Shown: one piece after another, positions 25,884-34,649 of the stretch | Position numbering within the stretch: position 1 is the first letter of the stretch | Layout of the letters: each line of letters starts with the position of its first letter | Source: CAZPUS01 sp964589825 | GTDB taxonomy: Bacteria; Fibrobacterota; Chitinivibrionia; Chitinivibrionales; WJKA01 | DNA length: 64,000 nucleotides | Assembly (NCBI GenBank): GCA_964589825.1 | Contig: CAZPUS010000003.1 | Location: 75,314 to 139,313, forward strand | Direction of reading: 5' to 3' | Made by a program: the position numbers and the translations under genes | Notes under the pieces: model-generated | What the model saw: only the letters and a program-made list of their open reading frames with translations | What the model was told of the DNA's origin: nothing | Databases searched by the model: none

Positions 25884-25906
25884 TTGACATTCAGCAGTTA
25901 AACTGC
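25884..25906 (+). promoter_or_regulatory. TTGACA element with adjacent palindrome upstream of ispH-ubiA
   Basis: TTGACA (25884-25889) is followed 4 nt later by the perfect palindrome GCAGTTAAACTGC (25894-25906). This resembles a -35 box with an operator in the spacer, but no good -10 box follows at the right distance (AAACAG at 17 nt). It lies about 125 nt before the ATG. Confidence 0.3.
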
Positions 25907-26030
25907 AAACAGTGCCTGATGCTGTTTCCCCTGACCGGATGGACATGTTGTCAACCCTCTGCTGCGAGAGAGCAGCAATTGCATACCCCGTCACCCGCTT
26001 TTTACATCGAATCGCCACACAAGCACACCC

Positions 26031-27827
26031 ATGAAAGTAATAATCGCACAACATGCAGGGTTTTGTATGGGGGTAAAGCGTGCAGTCGATCTTGCGATCG
26101 ATGAATCACGCAAAGCCCGGCGTCCCATCTATACGCTCGGGCCGCTCATCCACAATATACAGACGCTGGAGCTTTTAACATCAAAAGGTGTATATGATAT
26201 AAAAGATTGTGATCCTCCGCCTGAACACGCACACATCCTCGTACGCGCACATGGCGTCACCCCGGAAACGGAAGAGAATTATCGGGAACAGGGCTATACA
26301 CTTATCGACGGGACATGCCCGAAAGTCAAGACCGTTCACAGGGTGATCGAAAAATACCGGGAAAAAGGGTATTATATTGTCATTATCGGAGATCGCGGAC
26401 ACGCCGAAGTTGAAGGGCTTCTCGGTTATGCCGGAGGAGAAGGCACGGTTATTTCTCAAGAAAGCGATATCGAATCGTTACCCGAAAAAGATAAAATATG
26501 CGTTGTTTCCCAAACTACCTTCAACAGCTCGGAATTCGATTCGTTAACCGATACACTGCGGCAACGTCTTCCTGCGGCCGAATTTGTAATAAAAAAAACA
26601 ATATGTGCCGCTACCAATAAACGACAGGCGGAAATCCGGAACCTCGCCACGCAGGTGGATGCGCTCGTGGTAGTGGGTGGAAAACACAGTGCGAACACGA
26701 CGCGTCTGGCCCATATCGGCTGCAAAGCCGGACTGCCGACACAGCACGTAGAGACAGAAAAAGAACTCGATACAGAAGCCCTCTCTCGCTATTCCACGGT
26801 AGGCGTCACGGCCGGTGCCTCGACCCCAAACTGGATGATAAAGCGTGTCGCCGCCACGATCGGTGCACTCGATACACAATCGCGAAACTACATAAACCGC
26901 TTCACACTAAAAGCACTCCATCTGCTTGGCTACTGTAATATATTTATGGCCTTTAGTGCGGTATGCGCTTCGTTTTTTTCCTGTGTGGTCCAGGACATAT
27001 TCTTTTTCCAACCCCGCATACTACTAAGTACCGCGGCCATATTCCTCTACTTCTTCTCAATGCATTTGTGGAACAGTGTAGCCAATAGTGAAATCACTCA
27101 GCATCTTGGTGTCGCGAGATATACTTTTTACAGCAGACATAAACGGCTGCTTCTTTCTTGTGCAGGCCTAGGTATGGGTCTTTTGCTCCTTCTGAGCAGC
27201 ATACCGAATCGCGCGGTGTTTTTTCTCATGCTTTTTTCGACAGTAATCGGACTCGCCTATCACCTCCCCGTGGTCCCGGCCTTTTTGCGACGAATCATTC
27301 CCTATCGCAGCATCAAAGATGTACCTACATCAAAGGATCTTTTTGTGGCACTGGCCTGGGGTGCAATCATTACATTTATTTTCCAGGCCGGTGCAGATTT
27401 TTTCTTCCGTTTCGATATTTACGCAGCATCCGTATTTTTGATCCTGTTTTTCTATTCATACATCCGTTCTTTGCTTATGGACCTGCGGGATATAGAAGGA
27501 GACCGGATTATGGGACGTGAAACACTCATTACCCTTATAGGAGAAAAAAGGGCGCTCAGCGTCATCTATGTAATGCTGTTTTTCATAATTCTCGTATGCT
27601 GTCTCCCCGGTCTTTTTTCACTCTTGCACCACGGCAACCTTCGTTCGACCGACTACATATTGCTTCTGCAACTGCCGGGAGTCGCCTTCATAAAATTGAT
27701 TATCGATCGAAAGGCCTATCGAACCATCGATGATCCTTCGATATTCAATTTGCTATGCAATGCTCAGTTTTTTATTGTCGGTATACTTGCTCTTACAGGG
27801 TACATGGTACTACAAAGTATAGCCTGA
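26031..27827 (+). CDS. ispH: IspH (HMBPP reductase) fused to a UbiA-family prenyltransferase
   Basis: The first 280 of 598 residues are a complete IspH, the last MEP-pathway enzyme, giving IPP and DMAPP. The three [4Fe-4S] cysteines are present (C12, C96, C192), as are HAEVEGL with E126 and the substrate-binding TAGASTP. From about residue 290 a hydrophobic domain of seven to nine helices follows with the UbiA-type second Asp motif DLRDIEGD (D484, D487, D491). The first Asp motif, usually NDxxDxxxD, is reduced to NSVANSEIT. The frame is continuous, without stop or shift. The protein would tether an isoprenoid-precursor enzyme to the membrane next to a prenyl-transferring domain. No clear ribosome site is seen. 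Confidence 0.93.
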   Translation: MKVIIAQHAGFCMGVKRAVDLAIDESRKARRPIYTLGPLIHNIQTLELLTSKGVYDIKDCDPPPEHAHILVRAHGVTPETEENYREQGYTLIDGTCPKVKTVHRVIEKYREKGYYIVIIGDRGHAEVEGLLGYAGGEGTVISQESDIESLPEKDKICVVSQTTFNSSEFDSLTDTLRQRLPAAEFVIKKTICAATNKRQAEIRNLATQVDALVVVGGKHSANTTRLAHIGCKAGLPTQHVETEKELDTEALSRYSTVGVTAGASTPNWMIKRVAATIGALDTQSRNYINRFTLKALHLLGYCNIFMAFSAVCASFFSCVVQDIFFFQPRILLSTAAIFLYFFSMHLWNSVANSEITQHLGVARYTFYSRHKRLLLSCAGLGMGLLLLLSSIPNRAVFFLMLFSTVIGLAYHLPVVPAFLRRIIPYRSIKDVPTSKDLFVALAWGAIITFIFQAGADFFFRFDIYAASVFLILFFYSYIRSLLMDLRDIEGDRIMGRETLITLIGEKRALSVIYVMLFFIILVCCLPGLFSLLHHGNLRSTDYILLLQLPGVAFIKLIIDRKAYRTIDDPSIFNLLCNAQFFIVGILALTGYMVLQSIA

Positions 27828-27928
27828 TTGACGTATGTTGCGAATATGCAACTCATCATGTCGCTTTTTGGAAAAACTCTGCCAGAACAGTATATTTTTT
27901 CATGATGACATACCGGGCCAAAGTGCGG

Positions 27929-27941
27929 CCTAAACTGAACG
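27929..27941 (+). repeat. Possible fragment of the dispersed element's left end
   Basis: CCTAAACTGAACG equals the left-end consensus of the 160-bp element (copy B: CCTAAATTGAACG), but the following sequence diverges. It lies in the convergent gap between ispH-ubiA and mlaE. Chance similarity is possible. Confidence 0.25.
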
Positions 27942-27964
27942 AGCGCCTGGATGTAAACCGGTGT

Positions 27965-28750
27965 TTACAGCACCACACTCACCACAATAAAGTTTGAGAC
28001 CAGAATAAGAACCGAAGCCCCGACAACCGCACGGTTGGTCGCTTTTCCCACGCCCGTGGCGCCACCGGTGGTAATATAGCCGAAATAACATCCGGTAAGA
28101 GTAATAATCCCGCCGAATACAAACGCCTTAATCATACACACAATTACATCGTTGATACTGAACAGCATCTTTATGCCGTTGTAAAAAGTCGCGTTGCTCA
28201 CCCCGAGTCCCACATTCGCGATAAGTTGTGATGTTACGATCGCGAGAAACGATGAGTAAATAACCAGTACCGGCATCATGATAAATCCGGCAAGTACCCG
28301 GGGGGCGAGAAGGTAGAGAAACGGATCCAGATACAGTACCTCCATGGCATCTATCTGATCGGTTACCCGCATCGATCCAAGCTCGGAGGCGAGCATGGCG
28401 CTTACACGACCGGTGATTACCAGACCGGTAAGCACGGGTCCCAGATCGACGAGTATCGCCTTGCCTACAGCTGCGCCGAGATAGGTGTAGGGTATGATAA
28501 AGGAAAAAAAGTACTGCGCCTGCCAGACGGTAATAATGCCGATAAAGACCGAAATGAGGGATATAAGCGGCAGGGATCGTACACCGATACGCATGGATTG
28601 TTCAAAAAGCAGATAGTACCTCGTTCCATACGAAGGAAGTACTCGCATTACACGAAGGAAGAAAAGCATGAGACTTCCCACACGTTCCACCGCCTCCCGT
28701 ATTGTTCGCCCCGTGGATTCCGCGGTCTCATCGATCAGGCGTGCAATCAT
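27965..28750 (-). CDS. mlaE: MlaE/YrbE-family ABC transporter permease
   Basis: This is the permease of Mla-type systems that move phospholipids between inner and outer membranes. The 261-aa protein has the family core with LPLISLISVFIGIITVWQAQ, the LGPVLTGLVITGRVSAMLASELGSMRVTDQIDAME segment and the conserved TGGATGVGKATNRAVV end. The ATPase (MlaF) and MCE protein (MlaD) genes, normally adjacent, are not in the window. The ATG overlaps the upstream stop codon by one base. It supports a double-membrane envelope. Confidence 0.93.
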   Translation of the reverse strand: MIARLIDETAESTGRTIREAVERVGSLMLFFLRVMRVLPSYGTRYYLLFEQSMRIGVRSLPLISLISVFIGIITVWQAQYFFSFIIPYTYLGAAVGKAILVDLGPVLTGLVITGRVSAMLASELGSMRVTDQIDAMEVLYLDPFLYLLAPRVLAGFIMMPVLVIYSSFLAIVTSQLIANVGLGVSNATFYNGIKMLFSINDVIVCMIKAFVFGGIITLTGCYFGYITTGGATGVGKATNRAVVGASVLILVSNFIVVSVVL

Positions 28751-29964
28751 TATGTATCGCTCTCTTCTTCCATACAGGCCTCACGTTTCTCTTCAATAAA
28801 CTGCAAAATAGTAAAAAACACCAGCCGATACGGAAACTTCCATACCATTACCAGTACGGGTCGGGTCATTTGAAACAACGATGTAGACAGACTCATGGAT
28901 GCAGATATCGATATATCCGTTGTTTCGAAATCGGGGATATATTCGATATTGAATCTCCGCAGGTGATACATCCCGCAGGCATGTTGTAAAGCCCCCATTG
29001 CCCCTGCCATCATTCCGGTGGTGTCCGGCCCCCCGCACCGACCACACACCCGCAGATAAAAATGACCGAATCCTAAAATACCTATCCCCGAGGCCACCGA
29101 TGCAATGATCCACCTAAGAAGCTGCGCTCTCGTATCCGGCTGCTGCGCAATAGCCAACAGATACTCCCCTGCCGAGCTGTGACGCACTATATACCAGCGT
29201 CCGCATTTACTCTTCTTTTTATTGTTACCTTCCCTTTCTTTGTCGTGTAAATGCTCCTGGTCGGTTTCAACTCCGTGTGCGGCCTCCTCCTGCTGTTGTG
29301 CGGTTTCCGCAGAGCCTTCTACGTCATCCGCATCTTTGGAGCCCGAATCCTCCAATGCCGACGCATGCTCATGTGGCGGCCGATCAATTCGTTCATCTTC
29401 GTTGCTCCCGGAATTGAGAAGGGAATCGTCGCTTTGCTCCCTATCCGGTCCCTGCGGCGGTCGATGAGCAGAAACTTCATCCTGATTCCTCTCTTCCGGC
29501 TCTTCTGCCATATGAGAGGCTTCTTCGCGACCAACGACGCTACCCCTGTTCTCATCCCTGTTTGTTTTTTCTCCTTCTCCATTGCGCTGCGCTGAAAAAT
29601 GGGTCGGTATCTTTTGTTCTGTATGCGGGGGCTGCTCTGCGTGGCTTTCGACGTTATGCATTGACGGCGAATCCATATGAGCTTCGGTTGTTCTCCGCTC
29701 TTGCTTATTTCCCTCTCCATCATCTTCAGCTGTACGGGGGATTGTAAACCGTGACAGAATGACGAAACGAAAACCATCACCGCCGGGTGCATATGACCAT
29801 GACAAGACGACCGGGTGTATCCAGAAACCCTGCAGCGTGTTCCACCGTCCATGCGAATATTCGACGCATGCCTTAAACGGAGAAAAATAAAGAAGCAGCA
29901 GGAACCCGCACACAAGCATTGCCACCACCCCGATAATAAATAGTATCCACATGATAAATGACAT
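28750..29964 (-). CDS. DUF2953-like membrane protein with a long acidic insert
   Basis: The 404-aa protein starts with a membrane helix (about 4-27) and a short beta-rich region. From about residue 85 to 250 it is a low-complexity linker rich in Glu, Asp, His, Gln and Ser, probably disordered. The C-terminal part has a hydrophobic segment (WIIASVASGIGILGFGHFYL) and GGPDTTGMMAGAMGALQHA, which resembles the GxGDPxxTG signature of DUF2953 proteins. The function is unknown. It is coupled to mlaE by a one-base overlap, suggesting an envelope role. Confidence 0.65.
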   Translation of the reverse strand: MSFIMWILFIIGVVAMLVCGFLLLLYFSPFKACVEYSHGRWNTLQGFWIHPVVLSWSYAPGGDGFRFVILSRFTIPRTAEDDGEGNKQERRTTEAHMDSPSMHNVESHAEQPPHTEQKIPTHFSAQRNGEGEKTNRDENRGSVVGREEASHMAEEPEERNQDEVSAHRPPQGPDREQSDDSLLNSGSNEDERIDRPPHEHASALEDSGSKDADDVEGSAETAQQQEEAAHGVETDQEHLHDKEREGNNKKKSKCGRWYIVRHSSAGEYLLAIAQQPDTRAQLLRWIIASVASGIGILGFGHFYLRVCGRCGGPDTTGMMAGAMGALQHACGMYHLRRFNIEYIPDFETTDISISASMSLSTSLFQMTRPVLVMVWKFPYRLVFFTILQFIEEKREACMEEESDT

Positions 29965-30005
29965 GCTACTGACTCCGTTTGGGCAAACGCAGGAAACTCT
30001 TTTTA

Positions 30006-30166
30006 CCTAAATTGAACGGTTGTTTTGATGAATGCTGGGGTGAACCGTGCTGCTATCGTGTTCTCGCACATTATGGAGCACCCTTTTTGGTTGTCTCATG
30101 ATTTGCGAGAGTACTAGAGTAGCGCGGATTGCAGCAGCTTTCGCGAACAAAACCGCTCAATTCAGG
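30006..30166 (+). repeat. Dispersed intergenic element, copy B (about 161 bp)
   Basis: It starts CCTAAATTGAACGGTTG-TTTTGATGAA, has AACCGTGCTG in the core, and ends TTTCGCGAACA..CCGCTCAATTCAGG. The two ends are inverted repeats: CCTAAATTGAACGGT against CCTGAATTGAGCGGT. It sits between the tatB fusion gene and the DUF2953-like gene. Confidence 0.75.
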
Positions 30167-30185
30167 TTTTATTTGAACCTGAATT
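30159..30185 (-). terminator. Possible stem-loop terminator after the tatACB operon
   Basis: AATTCAGGTT (30159-30168) and AACCTGAATT (30176-30185) form a perfect 10-bp stem with a 7-nt loop, 33 nt beyond the stop of the tatB fusion. It is AT-rich and lacks a U-run on the minus strand, so termination is uncertain; it reuses the end of repeat copy B. Confidence 0.4.
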
Positions 30186-30217
30186 ATTCAATCAGGTAAA
30201 CGGGCGTTATGATACCG

Positions 30218-31069
30218 CTATCCGGCCGGTAAAGACGCCCGGCTGTCGGCACCCATAATCTTCCCGTCTTCAGTGATCACCTCATCCATCGTGATATCGG
30301 TATAAGGGTCACGGGGCAGCGGTGACCGGGAAATCTGACACCCGAAGGCAACCCCCAGCAGTGGTATTCTTCCCTTGAGCTCCTCCAGAAAACTGTCATA
30401 ATAATGTTTGCCCCGTCCAAGACGTCCTCCTTGTGCGTCAAACGCAACACCCGGACACAGCACCAGGTCAAGATCGCTCTTGAGAAAATTGCCTTGTAAA
30501 TGATCGAGCGGCTCCTGTATACCATACGTACATGTATGACAGTCACAGGTGATATCCGCGACCTCCGCTATAACCAGCTCACAGCGATCTTCTTTACAGC
30601 ACGGCAAAATTGTTCGCTTCCCGTCTGCCTTCATCTGTACGATCAACGCAGCGAGATCCACCTCGTCCGCAAGCGCCATATAGACCATTATTGCCCGCGC
30701 ATCACGGTAAAATGAGGTGTGCGCCACATGCCGACATATGGATGCCGACTTTGCCTGACGCTGGTCGTGAGACAATTCGGCGCGACGTCTGGAATAATAC
30801 GCCCTCGATGTTTTTTTGCGTGCGGCCAGATCGTTATGGCTGGTGTCACGGACAACGTCACGGGTGCTTTCTTTTACGCTGTGTATCGATTCATTTACCG
30901 GTTCAGTGATGTTCGACAGCTCCTCCCGCATCTGATCGCTGTAATACCGCGCTTTGGCGAAAAGCCTTCCGGCGGTTCGGATAAAGCGAGGCAGTTCTTT
31001 TGAACCGAAAAACAGAAGAAGAAGAATAAAAACAACGAGAAGTTCCGGAAAACCTACGCCGGTAATCAT
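30218..31069 (-). CDS. TatB/TatA-like membrane protein fused to 5-formyltetrahydrofolate cyclo-ligase
   Basis: Residues 1-65 form a Tat subunit of the TatA/B family: a short membrane helix FPELLVVFILLLLFFGSKELP with the FG hinge, then an amphipathic helix (RFIRTAGRLFAKARYYSDQMREEL). Residues 85-275 form 5-formyl-THF cyclo-ligase, which makes 5,10-methenyl-THF from 5-formyl-THF with ATP. It is marked by the N-terminal RRRAELSHDQRQAKS, the EVDL substrate loop, and GRLGRGKHYYD (215-225). The frame runs through both without interruption. The gene overlaps tatC by 4 nt and follows tatA, so the TatB role fits the neighbourhood. The ligase would be held at the inner face of the membrane. Why a folate enzyme is joined to the translocase is unknown. 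Confidence 0.92.
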   Translation of the reverse strand: MITGVGFPELLVVFILLLLFFGSKELPRFIRTAGRLFAKARYYSDQMREELSNITEPVNESIHSVKESTRDVVRDTSHNDLAARKKTSRAYYSRRRAELSHDQRQAKSASICRHVAHTSFYRDARAIMVYMALADEVDLAALIVQMKADGKRTILPCCKEDRCELVIAEVADITCDCHTCTYGIQEPLDHLQGNFLKSDLDLVLCPGVAFDAQGGRLGRGKHYYDSFLEELKGRIPLLGVAFGCQISRSPLPRDPYTDITMDEVITEDGKIMGADSRASLPAG

Positions 31070-31845
31070 TTATGGCCTCCCCCCTCTGTTTCCCGTTCTG
31101 GTCTCTTGTCTGATTTTTGGCCTGAGTTTTGCGCCGCAGCCATCGATATGAGAATACTTACCCCATACAAGACAAGAAGGGGCGCGGCAAGAAACAGCTG
31201 AGATATGACATCGGGCGGCGTAATGAATGCAGCAAGTATAAAGAATATAACAAATGCATATTTAAATTTTTTTACCAGAAAACGAGTGGAAATCACTCCC
31301 ATTCTGGTAAGTACGAACGATATAACCGGCAGCTCGAATACGAGGCCGAACGCGAGTACGATCTTGAGTAAAAAACCGATATACTCATTTGCACGAAAAT
31401 AGGGCTCAAGGGATCCTGACGCATATCCCGCAAGAAATTTCATTACGTATGGCAGCATCAGATAGCTGAATGCGGCACCCAGAAGAAAGCACATGGTCGA
31501 TGCAATCGCAACCGGGGCAACGATTACTTTTTCACGCTTGTACAATCCAGGCCCGATAAATTTCCACACCTGCCAGGATATCATCGGTACCGCAATGATG
31601 ATACCTCCCGCAACCGCGATTTTAATACTGAGAAGCACCCCTTCTGCCGGTGCGGTAAAAATGATCCTGGGTCTGGGTTCCGATATCCTGAGGGGATAGA
31701 TCATCAGCAGATCGAAGATTTTTCGCCACCATATCCCGCATGGAATCGCACCAGCGATTACCGCGGCTATCGACGCGATCATGCGCCACCGTAATTCTTC
31801 CAGATGCTGTAAAAACGGCATTTCCCTGTCGGCGTCTTCTGCCAT
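31066..31845 (-). CDS. tatC: Sec-independent protein translocase TatC
   Basis: TatC binds twin-arginine signal peptides and forms the core of the Tat translocase. The 259-aa protein has six membrane helices and the conserved cytoplasmic start MPFLQHLEELRWRM (Glu of the signal-peptide site). FELPVISF and the FVIFFILAAFITPPDVISQ end are typical. It starts 9 nt after tatA and overlaps the next gene by 4 nt. A hydrophilic tail ends in basic and Glu residues. Confidence 0.96.
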   Translation of the reverse strand: MAEDADREMPFLQHLEELRWRMIASIAAVIAGAIPCGIWWRKIFDLLMIYPLRISEPRPRIIFTAPAEGVLLSIKIAVAGGIIIAVPMISWQVWKFIGPGLYKREKVIVAPVAIASTMCFLLGAAFSYLMLPYVMKFLAGYASGSLEPYFRANEYIGFLLKIVLAFGLVFELPVISFVLTRMGVISTRFLVKKFKYAFVIFFILAAFITPPDVISQLFLAAPLLVLYGVSILISMAAAQNSGQKSDKRPERETEGGGHK

Positions 31846-31854
31846 AATATCTCG

Positions 31855-32088
31855 TTACTGCTGGCGGTGTTGGTTTGTCCCGTTACCCCCGGACTCTTCA
31901 TTCTGCCCTTTTTTACCATCTTCCGATGAAGCATCCTCGATTTGTGAATCGTTGTCCTCGGACTGCGCCTTTTTAAATTCTTTAAGACCTTTGCCAAGCC
32001 CACTGGCCAGTTCGGGGATCTTTTTAGCGCCAAACAACAATATTACTACAACCAGAATAATGAGCCATTCAGAACCTCCCGGAATCAT
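31855..32088 (-). CDS. tatA: Sec-independent protein translocase TatA
   Basis: The 77-aa protein has the short TatA helix (EWLIILVVVILLFGAKKIPEL, with the FGxKxxPE hinge), an amphipathic helix (GLGKGLKEFKKAQ) and an acidic low-complexity tail. It is the pore-forming component. AAGGAGGG lies 7 nt before the ATG. A TATAAT box (minus strand, 32118-32123) stands about 30 nt upstream, with a poor -35, and probably drives the tatA-tatC-tatB operon. The gap 32089-32373 shows nothing else. Confidence 0.95.
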   Translation of the reverse strand: MIPGGSEWLIILVVVILLFGAKKIPELASGLGKGLKEFKKAQSEDNDSQIEDASSEDGKKGQNEESGGNGTNQHRQQ

Positions 32089-32373
32089 AATCCCTCCTTA
32101 TTATTCAAGCGACTGTCATTATAAAAGATGCCATGCAGTAGCGTCGTATCACGACAACGTGAATCACCACAGACACATCCCTCTTATTTTGCAGTATGAA
32201 ATATACATCACTGCGTAGAACCCGGTAAAATCAAATCCGCACGAAGTCGAGTGCACAACGTATTTTTTTACATGCATACCGGTCTTCGTATGCCTGTTGC
32301 GTACCGTTTGACCGTATTCCTGTTGGATATCCAGACCGGCGGTCTTAACCACACCCTCTGCCTGTTACCATAA

Positions 32374-33159
32374 ATGTCGAAAAAAAACAAACCTCATACA
32401 AATCACACAGATGCGCAGGAGCGTATCGTATACGGTATCCATCCTGTGGAAGAGCTGCTGGCGGGACATGAACAAATGATCAATCATGTCTACATTGCCA
32501 AAGGCAAAACCAACAGCGCGCTATTCGGCCTTGTAAAGCAATGCAGAAAAAAAAAGCTGCCGTGCAACATGCTCCCGATGCAGAAGCTTAATGCAATATC
32601 GGGTACAACACGCCACCAGGGAGCGGTTGCAGCCTGCAGTCCCAGGGCATACCTTTCTGAAGCTGACTTCCTCGATTTAATCTCTCTGGCGGGCCATCCT
32701 CCGTGTGTCGTATGTCCTTCGTCAATGCAGGATCCCCGCAACCTTGGCTCGATTCTGCGCTCATGCTGGGCTTTCGGTGCAGACGGCATTTTGCTGGAAC
32801 GGGCCCGGAGTGTGGGCCTTAATTCGACAGTAGCCAAAACATCCGCGGGCGCGAGCGAACACCTGGCTATTGCCCGTCCCTATAATCTTGGCAACACAAT
32901 ACGCGAACTCACACAGCGTGGCTTTGCAATACTGGGTGCTCATGCACATGCCGGAGACTCGGTTCGCGATTTCGACTTTTCAGTACCGGTATGCTGCATT
33001 GTCGGCAGCGAAGACAAGGGGATCCCCCCTTACCTGAAAAAACTGTGTACCAGTCTGGTTCATATACCCATGCAGCCACGATTCGATTCTCTGAATGCAT
33101 CGGTTGCGGTAGCCGTAATGCTTTACGAATGCTATATTCAGAGAGCGGGACAAAATTGA
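32374..33159 (+). CDS. rlmB: 23S rRNA 2'-O-methyltransferase, SpoU/TrmH family (RlmB-like)
   Basis: The enzyme methylates a ribose in 23S rRNA (G2251 in E. coli), using SAM and a trefoil-knot domain. The 261-aa protein has the N-terminal substrate-binding domain (RIVYGIHPVEELLAG) and the SPOUT motifs: DPRNLGSILRSCWAFGADG (motif 1), VGSEDKGIPPYLKK (motif 2), and PMQPRFDSLNASVAVAVMLYE (motif 3). Length and motifs fit RlmB better than tRNA enzymes, but the target is inferred. Confidence 0.9.
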   Translation: MSKKNKPHTNHTDAQERIVYGIHPVEELLAGHEQMINHVYIAKGKTNSALFGLVKQCRKKKLPCNMLPMQKLNAISGTTRHQGAVAACSPRAYLSEADFLDLISLAGHPPCVVCPSSMQDPRNLGSILRSCWAFGADGILLERARSVGLNSTVAKTSAGASEHLAIARPYNLGNTIRELTQRGFAILGAHAHAGDSVRDFDFSVPVCCIVGSEDKGIPPYLKKLCTSLVHIPMQPRFDSLNASVAVAVMLYECYIQRAGQN

Positions 33160-33237
33160 CTGCACGGCCCGAAGCCACCGATCATGGTACGTTGCCATGA
33201 CTGCCTGAATATTACCTGTGCCACATCATTCGATTTC

Positions 33238-34281
33238 ATGACAACCACTATACAACTGACCGCCGGCCCTAAAATAAAAAATCCAATACTACGTGTCGCA
33301 GTATTGCTCATATGCCTGGTATCGCTCTTCTGTCACAAGTCTGCATCCCATAAGTCAAGACACTTTTTCAGGCTTGACACTATGGTGCGGATCACTCTCG
33401 CAGAGAAACCGTCAAACTCCGCGAAACTATGGCATACGATCGATTCAGTCCTTCTTGCATACGAAAACCACTATTCATATAGCGACACGAGTTCTTTGCT
33501 ATGGGATTTGAATCAAAACAAGCTTTCGCGTATCCGGGTCTCTTCAGATCTTTACAGGATGCTACGCATTTCGTGCGCGTTCGCTGAAACTACCACGGGC
33601 TATTTCGATCCAACAATATTACCGCTAAAAAAGGCCTGGGGGCTCACCTCTACCACACACTCTCCCCAAATAAGACCACCCGACTCCGCATTCGTCGATT
33701 CGGTTCTTACGCACATCGGATATGATAGAATCGATTTCGACTCCGCCGAACGAAACATCATTTTTACCGACTCTCTTGTTGAGATCGACATGGGAGGAAT
33801 AGCGAAGGGCTTTGCGATACAGGCTCTCGACAGCGTCATAAAATCATTCGGCATTTACGATTTTTTAATCGATGCAGGAGGAGATATACTTGTCAGAGGG
33901 AATAAAAGTGACGGATCGAAATGGATAATTGGCATACGCCATCCCCGTGAATCGGGAATTATCGCCCGGATAGAACCGGAAGAAGGAACTATCGTGACCA
34001 GTGGTGATTACGAACGCTATGTGGTTATTGACAGCATACGGTATTGCCATATTCTGAACCCTCACACCGGCTATCCCTGCCGTCGTTACCGTTCGGTGTC
34101 GGTCTGGTCTCCCAATCCGGTACGAGCGGACGTATTGAGCACGGCCTTTTTCTGCATGCCCCGAGACTCCGTATTCCGTTTTGTCAACAGACGGGATTCC
34201 TTACATTGTATGCTCATCGATTCTCTGGGCACCATCCACATTAGTGACGGTTGGGAAAAACAAATGCATGTATATGAATAG
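33238..34281 (+). CDS. apbE: FAD:protein FMN transferase (ApbE)
   Basis: ApbE attaches FMN covalently to Thr or Ser of target proteins such as NqrB/C or RnfG/D in the periplasm. The 347-aa protein has a membrane/signal segment (ILRVAVLLICLVSLFC) and the family motifs MGGIAKGFAIQALDS, DAGGDILVRG and HILNPHTGYP. The Cys after the hydrophobic segment follows Phe, so it is not a standard lipobox. The ATG at 33238 is chosen because the signal segment begins shortly after; an upstream ATG at 33184 would add 18 residues. No target flavoprotein lies in the window. Confidence 0.9.
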   Translation: MTTTIQLTAGPKIKNPILRVAVLLICLVSLFCHKSASHKSRHFFRLDTMVRITLAEKPSNSAKLWHTIDSVLLAYENHYSYSDTSSLLWDLNQNKLSRIRVSSDLYRMLRISCAFAETTTGYFDPTILPLKKAWGLTSTTHSPQIRPPDSAFVDSVLTHIGYDRIDFDSAERNIIFTDSLVEIDMGGIAKGFAIQALDSVIKSFGIYDFLIDAGGDILVRGNKSDGSKWIIGIRHPRESGIIARIEPEEGTIVTSGDYERYVVIDSIRYCHILNPHTGYPCRRYRSVSVWSPNPVRADVLSTAFFCMPRDSVFRFVNRRDSLHCMLIDSLGTIHISDGWEKQMHVYE

Positions 34282-34295
34282 CATATCTGCACGAA

Positions 34296-34496
34296 TCATG
34301 CAAAATCGGCTGCCATCACGCCCGATACCGCTTCCCGCCATGTATCACGAATATACGTAACGATTTGTATTTTACCCGAAAACACTTCTCTCCACAATGA
34401 CTTTGCACGGGTATTCAAACCGTATCTCAACCCGGCATCGAAGTCGGTTGACAATTTGGGAACATACATCCAGACAAAGTTTGGGGGCATATCCAT
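34296..34496 (-). CDS. Possible small protein (66 aa), unknown
   Basis: In the 368-nt gap between apbE and the beta-helix gene, the minus strand holds a 66-codon frame from ATG 34496. Its codon usage looks protein-like (MDMPPNFVWMYVPKLSTDF start, IRDTWREAVSGVMAADFA end). The open frame goes on upstream of the ATG for 16 more sense codons. A weak GTGGA lies about 7 nt before the ATG. I do not recognise it. It may be a real small protein, a decayed gene remnant, or chance. Confidence 0.35.
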   Translation of the reverse strand: MDMPPNFVWMYVPKLSTDFDAGLRYGLNTRAKSLWREVFSGKIQIVTYIRDTWREAVSGVMAADFA

Positions 34497-34649
34497 TAAC
34501 CGTCCACCCTCACTTCGTTCTGCATATGAAAACCGGTCGTAATACTATATTTCATGATACATTGTTTCAGACGTATCCGCAGCGCTTTCGTTTTCATTTG
34601 CCTGCAGGATTAATCCCTTGCACTCTTTATGCTAATTCAGGAGGTCGCA

